Shown in pieces: positions 33,530 through 43,600 of a DNA stretch of 64,000 nt (its first letter is position 1; each line of letters starts with the position of its first letter). The notes below the pieces were generated by a model. That model did not search any database and was not told where the DNA came from. It saw nothing but the letters and a program-made list of their open reading frames with translations. The stretch lies in NCBI GenBank assembly GCA_031761405.1, contig JASEVX010000008.1:38997800-39061799 (forward strand), given 5' to 3'. The position numbers and the translations under genes were made by a program. The DNA is from Serripes groenlandicus (Eukaryota > Mollusca > Bivalvia > Cardiida > Cardiidae).

Positions 33530-33793
33530 TGAGCCGGTCCGCGAGAAAACCAACAGTGTGGACTCTGCGTAAAGTGTCAATCCGGATCAGCCTAAGCATG
33601 CCGCGCAGGCATATCCGGAGAGACACTTTTCGCCGCCTTTGGATTTTCTTTTTCACGAATCATTACTCTATACCTCTATCCCCCCAGAGACGGAATGTGT
33701 CGGCCCGCATAAGCCTGCGCGGACTGCCCAGGCTGATCTGTGTCGAGACATTACGCAGAGTCCATAATGTTGGTTCTCTCGTATAACGGTTCA
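33530..33793. mobile_element. FB-B foldback element
   Basis: TGAGCCGGTCCGCGAGAAAA at the left and CTCTCGTATAACGGTTCA at the right, same orientation as the 24316 copy. Confidence 0.85.
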
Positions 33794-34423
33794 TTTGGCA
33801 TTGCTTGATTTTAAAATGGAGAGACACATTACTTATTGTGGTCAAACAAAGTGCAATGCAGGACATTGTTGAGTAAAAGTTCAATAGATTCTGATAGATT
33901 ATATGGTACCATTCGATCTTTAGAGAACACTTACTCGTTATTGGACACACTCCATATGTTAAATTGAAAATATATTAAATATAAAGCATAACATTTAATA
34001 TATATTTGTATATCTTCAATTATCAAAACGCCTCTACCATTACCTGAAATACACGTTGAAAACGTGCTTTAATGTACTATAGAAAGGAAAGTTTTAGTAA
34101 ACACAATGCCGTGACTGGAATAATACTGTAAAATAGGTTTTATTCACGTAAGATTAACGTTTGCTTATATTACCGAACTGAATTCATAATCATCGCACAT
34201 ACTTGTCCGGAATGTTAATACATCCGAAAATACGCTACTTTAGCCGATTTGATTATTTAACTAGATTTTCTTATTTGCGAGGTCCACTCAAATCAGTTGA
34301 TTAGAAACAAGACTTGCAATCAAATGACATAAACATAGATTTTAACATGATAGAAGGAATTTGAAGCTGCTATATTACGACGCTCTGTCCAAAAATAGAG
34401 AATACATACTATGTCAATAACAG
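33794..34423. other. Unassigned DNA
   Basis: No gene or repeat family is recognised. Confidence 0.4.
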
Positions 34424-35150
34424 AACAGAACAGAACAGTGTTTATTTTCTTTTGACTTATACATAGTACATCGTCATACAATCACATACAAAGTACAAAA
34501 TATACATTACATCACATGAAAACATGAACACGAACGGAATAGAAATATAAAGAGAAAAAAGAAAAGAAAAAGAGAAAAAAACAAGAAAAAACGAAAGGAG
34601 ACAAAAACAGAGAGTTTACAACAAGATTTAGAGGACAAACAATTCACATTACTTTTAAAGAGAAGAAAATAAAATAATGGCAAATATTGTTCAGTGTGAA
34701 ATCAAATTATGGCAATGTTAACGATCTTTGTGTTAAGGCTTCTTTTATAAACTTAGCTACGTTGCATAATGTTACTTTGTTATTACATTTGAGAAAATAA
34801 AGAAATTTGAACGTTGACGGCTTTTTATAATAGTGTTTAGGGATATATTGTCTACGTAAATCGTTAAAAGTTGAGCATACACATATAAAATGAAAGCAGT
34901 CCTCAATGTCATTAGAATTACAACACAAACAATAACGTAAATTTATATCTATCCTATCCCTCCAATACCTTCCCGTTGAAATATGCAAAGGTAAAATGTT
35001 TAATCTAAGTTTTGTGATATATGGGCGTAAATTATGAGGGACAAGATCAAGATATTCTTCGTATTCAAACTTCAATTTAAAATTGTTAAACACATCTAAA
35101 GAAGGACTTTGTAGTACACTACCAGACCATTCCTGGATAAAAACGTCAAT
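34424..35150 (-). mobile_element. Non-LTR retrotransposon 3' end (LINE), 5'-truncated
   Basis: On the minus strand an open frame (35093 to 34707, 128 codons) encodes the tail of a LINE ORF2. It has RPYITKLRLNILPLHISTGRY, then a CCHC-type knuckle (CLCC ... HFICVC) and STFNDLRRQYI. A non-coding 3' part follows, ending in CTGTTCTGTTCTGTT (seen as AACAGAACAGAACAG at 34423-34437), a typical simple-repeat LINE tail. The reverse transcriptase and endonuclease are missing, so it is a dead-on-arrival insertion. Clade not determined. Confidence 0.8.
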
Positions 35151-36017
35151 GACAATAACTAAGCGTATGTATACAACTAACTACTAGTAGGTGAGGTGGC
35201 AAATGTTTCAACGTTGACTAATGTAGATTTATCGTGCCAGAAAAAACCTAGAAATAAAAAAAAAATCGCAATGAACTTTCCATACGCACTAAGATGTACC
35301 TGCAAACATCGAAGACATGCTTTGCAAGTGATTCGTTCATGCTTCGTTACGATAAGGTTCAATTGACAATCACGAGACAGCAATTTCCTGTGTGTGTGAA
35401 TTCCGAATCGTTTAACTTAGCATGAGAGTTTCTCATTCATTGTCTTGACAGTAGTTTGTTTACGGTAAGGTGTTGAGGCTAACAGTATTATCTTATTTTA
35501 TATTCTTGGAAAATCTGAAAAGGAGTTTAACTTTTGTAAGACATCGAAAAGACTTTGGCTTACACTCATTGTCTTTACAATAGATTGGTTAAGGTAAGGT
35601 TTTGAGACTGACAGTATTATTTTATTATGTTTTGGAAAACCTGAAAAGGAGTTGAACTGTTGTAAGAAATTAAAAACAATTTGGCTAACACTCAGTGATG
35701 TCAAAAGTCGTCTGCTAAAGAGTCCGCAAATGTCTCCTCTTTGAAGTGAATATTTGGCAGATCTTTGCTATGTGAATCTCTGTCGAAAAGGAACTTACTA
35801 AACCCTCTCAATATAGAATTTTTAAATTAGGCTTGTCAACCTTTGCATTTGGAAGAGCTCAGAGCCATTCTTAAGAATATAACAATACAAGTGCTGAGTT
35901 GAACAACCAACAGTATAGAACCTGGTCATATTATCACAAGTTCACGTCGTTATTATGCTCGGCCTTTTCTCGGATGACGTTGTACTAGTAGTCGACTGAG
36001 AAGTGATGAATGAACGA
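35151..36017. other. Unassigned DNA containing a 132-bp tandem duplication
   Basis: 35436-35567 and 35568-35697 are about 80% alike, judged by eye (CAGTATTATCTTATTTTAT, CTGAAAAGGAGTTTAACT, TTTGGCTTACACTCA). No gene is seen. Confidence 0.6.
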
Positions 36018-36261
36018 ATCCCGGCTCGGCCAACTTTATTTCCGACGATTGACAAAAGTCAATGCGACATGCGTCATTCGTCTTCTACCAATGGGCTAAG
36101 TCTATGCGGAAAAGCAGCCAGTTGCTTGGGAAGATTGTTGTGTGGAGTACTGGTGTGAGAAAACCAGGAAATGCATGAGTAGGTGAACTGGCCGCCGTGA
36201 TATAACTGAGAAATTGTTAAAAACGGCGTTAAACGGCGTTAAACCCCAATCAATCAATCAA
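36018..36261 (+). mobile_element. S1 SINE, 5'-truncated
   Basis: It starts within the B-box (GAATCCCGGCTCGGCCAACT) and ends in CAATCAATCAA. It carries a 10-bp repeat slip, AACGGCGTTAAACGGCGTTA, near the tail. Confidence 0.88.
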
Positions 36262-36279
36262 CTTATGGCGACTTTTAAA

Positions 36280-38664
36280 ACTATTTCACTGACGAATGTC
36301 ATAGAGTCGACTCTTCCATGTTGAAAATTCCCTTTTTCGTCCAATAGGAAAGTTGGTACAATTGAATGTCTAAATGGCAAACAATGCAGATTTCAGGAGG
36401 GACTGCTCGTTACGAGTTGTCTTTCTAGAATGTGCATTGTTTGCAAAAGCCCTTAATTGCTTTTGGCAGTGAAAGGGTTAGATGTGCAGTGTTTGCAAAA
36501 TCCTTTAATTGCTTTTGGCAGTGAAAAGGTTAGATGTGCAGTGTTTGCAAAATCCTTTAATTGCTTTTGGCAGTGAAAAGGTTAGATGTGCAGTGTTTGC
36601 AAAATCCTTTAATTGCTTTTGGCAGTGAAAGGGTTAGATGTGCAGTGTTTGCAAAATCCTTTAATTGCTTATGGCAGTGAAAGGGTTAGATGTGCAGTGT
36701 TTGCAAAATCCTTTAATTGCTTATGGCAGTGAAAGGGTTAGATGTGCAGTGTTTGCAAAATCCTTTAATTGCTTTTGGCAGTGAAAGGGTTAGATGTGCA
36801 GTGTTTGCAAAATCCTTTAATTGCTTTTGGCAGTGAAAAGGTTAGATGTGCATTGTTTGCAAAATCCTTTAATTGCTTTTGGCAGTGAAAGGGTTAGATG
36901 TGCATTGTTTGCAAAATCCTTTAATTGCTTATGGCAGTGAAAGGGTTAGATGTGCAGTGTTTGCAAAATCCTTTAATTGCTTTTGGCAGTGAAAAGGTTA
37001 GATGTGCATTGTTTGCAAAATCCTTTAATTGCTTTTGGCAGTGAAAGGGTTAGATGTGCAGTGTTTGCAAAATCCTTTAATTGCTTATGGCAGTGAAAGG
37101 GTTAGATGTGCAGTGTTTGCAAAATCCTTTAATTGCTTTTGGCAGTGAAAGGGTTAGATGTGCAGTGTTTGCAAAATCCTTTAATTGCTTTTGGCAGTGA
37201 AAAGGTTAGATGTGCAGTGTTTGCAAAAATCCTTTAATTGCTTTTGGCAGTGAAAAGGTTAGATGTGCAGTGTTTGCAAAATCCTTTAATTGCTTTTGGC
37301 AGTGAAAGGGTTAGATGTGCAGTGTTTGCAAAATCCTTTAATTGCTTTTGGCAGTGAAAGGGTTAGATGTGCAGTGTTTGCAAAATCCTTTAATTGCTTA
37401 TGGCAGTGAAAGGGTTAGATGTGCAGTGTTTGCAAAATCCTTTAATTGCTTTTGGCAGTGAAAGGGTTAGATGTGCAGTGTTTGCAAAATCCTTTAATTG
37501 CTTTTGGCAGTGAAAAGGTTAGATGTGCATTGTTTGCAAAATCCTTTAATTGCTTTTGGCAGTGAAAGGGTTAGATGTGCATTGTTTGCAAAATCCTTTA
37601 ATTGCTTTTGGCAGTGAAAGGGTTAGATGTGCAGTGTTTGCAAAATCCTTTAATTGCTTTTGGCAGTGAAAAGGTTAGATGTGCAGTGTTTGCAAAATCC
37701 TTTAATTGCTTTTGGCAGTGAAAGGGTTAGATGTGCAGTGTTTGCAAAATCCTTTAATTGCTTTTGGCAGTGAAAGGGTTAGATGTGCAGTGTTTGCAAA
37801 ATCCTTTAATTGCTTATGGCAGTGAAAGGGTTAGATGTGCAGTGTTTGCAAAATCCTTTAATTGCTTTTGGCAGTGAAAAGGTTAGATGTGCATTGTTTG
37901 CAAAATCCTTTAATTGCTTTTGACAGTGAAAGGGTTAGATGTGCAGTGTTTGCAAAATCCTTTAATTGCTTTTGGCAGTGAAAGGGTTAGATGTGCAGTG
38001 TTTGCAAAATCCTTTAATTGCTTTTGGCAGTGAAAAGGTTAGATGTGCAGTGTTTGCAAAATCCTTTAATTGCTTTTGGCAGTGAAAAGGTTAGATGTGC
38101 AGTGTTTGTAAAATCCTTTAATTGCTTTTGGCAGTGAAAAGGTTAGATGTGCATTGTTTGCATAATCCTTTAATTGCTTTTGGCAGTGAAAAGGTTAGAT
38201 GTGCAGTGTTTGCAAAATCCTTTAATTGCTTTTGGCAGTGAAAAGGTTAGATGTGCAGTGTTTGTAAAATCCTTTAATTGCTTTTGGCAGTGAAAAGGTA
38301 AGATGTGCAGTGTTTGCAAAATCCTTTAATTGCTTTTGGCAGTGAAAAGGTAAGATGTGCATTGTTTGCATAATCCTTTAATTGCTTTTGGCAGTGAAAA
38401 GGTTAGATGTGCAGTGTTTGCAAAATCCTTTAATTGCTTTTGGCAGTGAAAAGGTTAGATGTGCATTGTTTGCATAATCCTTTAATTGCTTTTGGCAGTG
38501 AAAAGGTTAGATGTGCAGTGTTTGCAAAATCCTTTAATTGCTTTTGGCAGTGAAAAGGTTAGATGTGCAGTGTTTGTAAAATCCTTTAATTGCTTTTGGC
38601 AGTGAAAAGGTAAGATGTGCATTGTTTGTAAAATCCTTTAATTGCTTTTGGCAGCGAAAGGGTT
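36280..38664. mobile_element. FB-D foldback element with hugely expanded right end
   Basis: The left part (36280-36427) matches FB-D: TCTTCCATGTTGAAAATTCC, GGCAAACAATGCAGATTTCA and the apex GCTCGTTACGAG. The sequence that should run once from the hairpin's right arm to the terminus is repeated about 42 further times. The last unit ends GGCAGCGAAAGGGTTAA, the normal FB-D terminus. The whole 2.4 kb therefore reads as one element with an internal tandem expansion. Confidence 0.85.
36428..38664 (+). repeat. Tandem array of 52-bp units (about 43 units)
   Basis: The unit reads AGATGTGCAGTGTTTGCAAA, ATCCTTTAATTGCTTTTGGC, AGTGAAAGGGTT in order (52 bp). Units are mostly identical except at a few positions: GCAG/GCAT, CTTTT/CTTAT, AAAGG/AAAAG, and in the right third GTAAAA or GCATAA. 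One unit near 37.22 kb has an extra A. The units abut without unique spacers, so this is not a CRISPR array. Confidence 0.96.
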
Positions 38665-39110
38665 AAAGGGATCACCTCTCGGTCGTCCTGTCTATCCGAT
38701 TTGAATTGACGTGTTTTGTACTTGTACGTGTTTTGATTATCTCCATGATAGAATATGTAAATTTTTCTGAATCCATTAATGTGATAATTAGATGACCTCT
38801 TGACACACTGTTTGCAACAATCAGGTCCCCAATACTTCTTTTTTTCCGTCGAATGTCGTTAACGATGAGAGCTGTTGAACCAGGGGTCGTGAGTTCGAAA
38901 AACGGCTCGGTGTTTTTATCAGTCCGATGGTTGAGGACTCTAGATTTGAATTACCGAATGCTACAAATGAACCGAAACTGAAAAGCTCAAGGATGTTATG
39001 AAAAATGATTATGAAAAAGTTAAAAAGAAGTTACGTTTTAAATGCAAGCCATATTAGATATCAGAAAAATGTCAAAGGCAAAACTCCCAGGAAGTAATTA
39101 AGATGATATT
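38665..39110. other. Unassigned DNA with an S1 head scrap
   Basis: CCAGGGGTCGTGAGTTCGAA at 38.88 kb and nearby bases resemble the S1 head. Nothing else is recognised. Confidence 0.45.
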
Positions 39111-39454
39111 CAGGGGCGTAGCTCCCTTTAGGCACTGTAGGCACGTGGCTACACATCTTTTCTAAAAATGCCCCGAAATGCAGCTGCGGCGATACATATC
39201 TGCGTAATGTATCGACCAGATCAGCCTACGCTGTCCGCGCAGACTGATCCGGCCGACACATTCCGTCTAAGTGGGGATATATAGAGTAGTGATTCCTGAA
39301 ACAGAAAATCCACAGGAGGCAAAAAGTGTATATCCGGGTACGCCTGTGTGGCATGCTTAGGCTAATCCGGGTCGATACTTTTTACGCATAGTCCACAATG
39401 TTGATTTTCTCACGAGACGACCTACACATTGATTATTGCCAAGCTACGCCCCTG
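39111..39454. mobile_element. FB-C element (hAT-like ends) enclosing FB-B-type sequence
   Basis: The ends CAGGGGCGTAGCT and AGCTACGCCCCTG are inverse. The 5' part is TTTAGGCACTGTAGGCACGT, and the middle (39190-39420) is FB-B-type with the CTGCGTAATGTATCGACCAG subtype. ATATT occurs on both sides. CAGGGGCGTA ends suggest the hAT group. A second, right-truncated copy is at 45.88 kb and an end fragment at 23.93 kb. Confidence 0.75.
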
Positions 39455-39676
39455 ATATTAACCTGAGACTGTCATCCTTTGATCTCAGCACTAAAGAACT
39501 ATTTTTTAAAAACAAAATCAATAATGTAACAAATACCACCGTTCCCCCTCTCATCATACTCTATGCTATTGTATCATTGTGACTTTGTAGATTGTTATAT
39601 ATGTATGTATATTGTAAAATAGAGCTTATGCTATTTACGTTATTGTAAAGATAAGCAAGGATATGAATAACGTAAA

Positions 39677-39939
39677 TGAGCCGTTCCAAGAGAAAACCAA
39701 CATTATGGACTCTGCCTAATGTGTCGACCCAGATCAGCCTGCACAGTCCACACAGGGTAATCTGGGTCGACACATCCCGTCTCAGGGGTATAGAGGTATA
39801 GAGGAATGATTCCTGAAACAGAAAATCTGTAGGAAGCGAAAAGTGTCTATCCGGGTTAGCCTGCGCGGCATGCTTAGACAGATCCGGGTCGATAATTTAC
39901 GCAGAGTCCACAATGATGGTTTGCTCGCGGGACAGCTCA
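39677..39939. mobile_element. FB-B foldback element upstream of the transporter's first coding exon
   Basis: The ends are TGAGCCGTTCCAAGAGAAAA and GGTTTGCTCGCGGGACAGCTCA. Its right end plus flank (39895-40000) is duplicated at 40014-40112. Confidence 0.85.
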
Positions 39940-40112
39940 AATGTAAACGTAGCAGTGACCAACGACATACTTCTCGCACCACCAATTAGCTATACAGTGT
40001 ATACAGGGTAGAAAATCTACGCACAGTCCACAATGATGGTTTGCTCGCGGGACGGCTCAAATGTAAACGTATTGTGACCAACGACATACTTCTCGCACCA
40101 CCAATTAGCTAT
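39895..40112 (+). repeat. Direct duplication of an FB-B end and its flank
   Basis: TTACGCAGAGTCCACAATGA to CACCAATTAGCTATACA is present twice about 118 bp apart, with only a few differences (for example GACAGCTC versus GACGGCTC). The near-identity implies a recent event. Confidence 0.88.
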
Positions 40113-40267
40113 ACATATTATGTAGTAAGGCCACTAGTTGCCTCTGAAGCTCGCTGTATGACACACTAGGACACGCACGGCTAGATAAACTAGTCATGAT
40201 CTTACTGGAATACTGTTGAGGATGGCGTTAAAATCAAATTAGTCATATACAATTTCTTCCCTTTCAG

Positions 40268-40355
40268 GTCCATGTCTACTATACAGAGGGTTAATGCCGT
40301 GATACTGCAGTGTTATTTTGTTACAATATGGGAGGCGGCCGCGAAAAGGAAGTAA
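40268..40355 (+). promoter_or_regulatory. 5'-UTR exon start and overlapping upstream ORF of the transporter
   Basis: A good 3' splice site (TTTCTTCCCTTTCAG) ends at 40267, so transcription must start in an upstream exon I could not identify. The 60-nt leader of this exon contains an ATG at 40272. It opens a 27-codon frame, out of frame with the transporter, running past the main ATG to a TAA at 40353-40355. Such an overlapping upstream ORF would be expected to lower translation of the main frame unless skipped. Its ATG has a weak context (GTCC before it), whereas the main ATG at 40328 has A at -3 and G at +4. Confidence 0.65.
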
Positions 40356-40646
40356 ACGGAAAGTCCAAGTCGATGGAAACTTCCATTCAAAAAGCAAACG
40401 GGAAACCAAGCGAAAATGGCGACAGCGAAAAAAGACGGAAGCCGTCCGTCGAGGATCTGGTTGAGCCCCCGGACGGTGGGTGGGGTTGGGCTGTCGTGTT
40501 TTCCTCATTTTTGATTCACGTGATTGCAGACGGCATTGTATATTCATTTGGTATTTTCTATATGGAGTTTTTGGATTACTACAAAGGAGGAAAAGGGGAA
40601 ACAGCCTGGGTTGGATCGTTGGTTCCCGGTGTCACACTCAGCGTAG
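40328..40646 (+). CDS. Transporter coding exon 1
   Basis: Encodes residues 1-107: a hydrophilic, Ser/Lys-rich N-terminus, the DGGWGW motif and helices 1 and most of 2 ([37 protein letters not shown]). The ATG at 40328 is chosen for its strong context and the family's cytosolic N-terminus. An upstream in-frame GTG at 40310 is not used as a start in eukaryotes. The donor is GCGTAG|GTATGT. Confidence 0.95.
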
Positions 40647-43600
40647 GTATGTATCAGAAATACGCATCCAATGCAACTGTCGTTTAAAGCGATCGCCCTC
40701 TTTTGTGTCTTTATCGGTCAAAATATTTCCCAGGATTGTTACCAATGTCTAGATTAATTATGTCTTCTCCTCATGTAATGTGGGGCGGATATATTGTTTT
40801 TGCTTATGCTGACTGTCTGCCTGTCTATGCGTCACAAATCGTTTCCGCGCCATGGCTTTTGAACCGCTTGAAGGACTTTGAAATAGATCGCCTCAAATAT
40901 CCATAATAAGAAGATGTACATAGCGCATGTTGTTGCAAGCTCGTGTGTGATGCACAAGGTCCGTTCTATATATCTCGTCATACGTATTCACCATATTGAG
41001 ATGATGTGCAAGGCGCATATTTCCGCCAGTTCAATTTGAGGTCACGTTCAGAGGTCAAAGGTCATCTAACTTTATTTCTGTCTTGTACCTATTGAAGGGT
41101 TTTGTAATCAACCGCCACAAATGGTCACAAGATCGAGACGATGTGAAGAGCGTATGTTTCTGTCATACTCATTCGAACATCCTGCATCAGTATTACAATA
41201 ACTGACAAACTGCCATATATATATTTAACATGTAATAAACCATAATTTGCTGACTACTTTCCTGAATAAAATATAAGATAATAGTCTCAAGCTACTTGAG
41301 ATTACTTTCATTCGACAACGACTGATAAACATTTCAACCGCATCACTTAAACTGAAGCGGATTTGGTAGCCTAGTTTGTAAAGGCTATATTTGTATTCAC
41401 GCCTAGATTGTCCGAATTTCGAATTCAGTTTACAAATGTGATCCAGTTGCCATGCCACTGACAAGTTTTGTCACTTTGCCCAATGTTAAACTCTATAGAA
41501 ATGTGAGATGTTTGTCATATGAGGGTGAATATAAATTATGTGATCATATGACGTTTAAGTGTGGATGACTAATGTAATCAAAGCTACGTTAATCCTTTAC
41601 AACATGACAACACAGTTTTGCCTATATGCGACTAACGACCTTTTGTCGCATTGTTTTCAACGTTGTTCAATATTAGTGAGCGATACTGGGCAAAAAAACC
41701 TCAACGGTAAGCTATTTGCGATCAGTGAAAATCCGGATCAGCAAGTTTATCCGCGCCATCTGATCTGGTTCTGCATTGTTCATGAATTATTCATAGACGG
41801 TTTCAAGAAGCATCTGCAAAGCAGTATTCATTCGGTATACGTTACATGCTACTTATCTTTGATGTACAAACAAGTCTGTTTCCCACACGTTCGTTAATGA
41901 CGAGACTTTAAAAATGGTAGGCATGGCTGCCCTCCTTGTCTCTCAGTGTTGCGGGGTTAGCATTACGACTTACTTGCTAATGTTAGGAGAAATGGACCAG
42001 AAGTACTGGTAACTTACCCAGCAAACGCCTTAATATAACTTAAACATTGTTGAAAGCGCCGTAAAACCCCAAAACAATCAATCAATCGTTAATAACGTAA
42101 AGGTTGGTTTTCGCAGAGCACCGATCACTTATACTGTTATTTACAAAGATTTAACATATTTCACCATCATTTGAGAGGTTTTCAAATTTGCCTGCTGCCG
42201 ATTTAATGTACGTTGCAAAGGGTTCAGCAAGACGGTATGTTGTTGTATAATGCCAGGTCCCATGAGTTTAAAGCTAAACAGATCTAGTCCTTCATCAGAA
42301 TTATTAGAGATACGACTTTCTTGATATGTGAATAACACAATGATCGCCAGTCAGGCGATGTTTGATCATGTCGCCTCTGTAACAAGAGTCATAACTTTTC
42401 CTGAAGATGTTTATAAGTATGTAACAACAGGAAAATGTCACTTTAACTTGATCTTGAACCCTTTCAGTGCCGAATTTCCTAAAGCAGATTCTTTCATGTT
42501 AAAAAGTGTGCCACGCCATTTTTCATTTAATAAGAGCTTTAGCAGAGTTTGATAACTAACGGGCAAACAATACAGATTCAGGTGAGACAGCTCGTTACGA
42601 GCTGACTCCCCTGAATCTGTTTTATTTGCAAAAGCCTCTATATTGCCATTGACGTTGAAAGAGTTAGTACACATCCTTGTAAATACATATCACTGTCTGA
42701 CACCACTGTACATCTTTCGAACATTGAATTTGTTTTATCACTCACTTGACCGAATTTTAAACTTACCTCACAGAAACTACAGGACGTCTGTTTTTTAAGC
42801 TTATGATGAATTATGTAAGAAATTCTGAATATAGTACCAACATATGGAGATTTGATTTAAACCTACGAAAAGCGTTCGGATCAACCTTGCTATTTATCAG
42901 ACTTGATCCAAGAGAAGTCTTTCTGACCTCGAACTTGTAAATGTGTATAATATGACTACGCTGTTTGGACTCTCAAGGACTTAGAGCCATAGTTCAGTTG
43001 TATTATAATATCATCAAAATAAGATCAAAATATTCTCACCACTACATTTATCGGATCTGACGACATTGCATAAAAGGTCGTCTTAAATTGACCATTTACA
43101 TTTAAATATGTTATATTATCGAAACAATTGGCAATCACCGGTTCCTTATTTCGATTATTTATAAGAGTTATCTTACGATTTGTAGGCGATACTTTGATTG
43201 GCTAACGTAAAGTTCAATCTGGATGACCTGTAACATACATTCATCGGATCTATACGAGTATTGGCTACTGCAGGGAAGTTAAGGTCTGGTTTTTAATGAG
43301 ATTGTCACGACTGAGGCTGTCAATCAGTGGTCACGAGCCGACGAGGATGACACAGTATAACTACAGTCTGAGATACTCGTCCCCCACCTATAGATTAAAA
43401 GGAACTATTTAGGAAGGTTTCCAGTTGGAATGAAATGTTGTTGCGCCGCGGAATGATATATGCGAGATGACGCAATGGTTGTACTGACATGTCTTGCAAA
43501 CCGTTAGAAACGATCTTATACTTAACACTTTCCCTCATTTAGACGCTTTCTGACGCTTCTGCAGCAGACGACTTTTGAAAACATTGTGGAAAAATGAGAA

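Noticed and set aside
36428..38664. Possible CRISPR-like array
   Set aside because: The 52-bp units are contiguous with no unique spacers, the genome is eukaryotic, and the unit derives from a transposon end.
40310..40327. Upstream GTG start adding six residues to the transporter
   Set aside because: GTG is not a normal eukaryotic start, and the ATG at 40328 has a strong context.
41559..41897. 112-codon frame in intron 1 as an extra transporter exon
   Set aside because: No SLC16-like sequence, no phase-1 splice sites, and exons 1 and 2 already join seamlessly at the conserved glycine.
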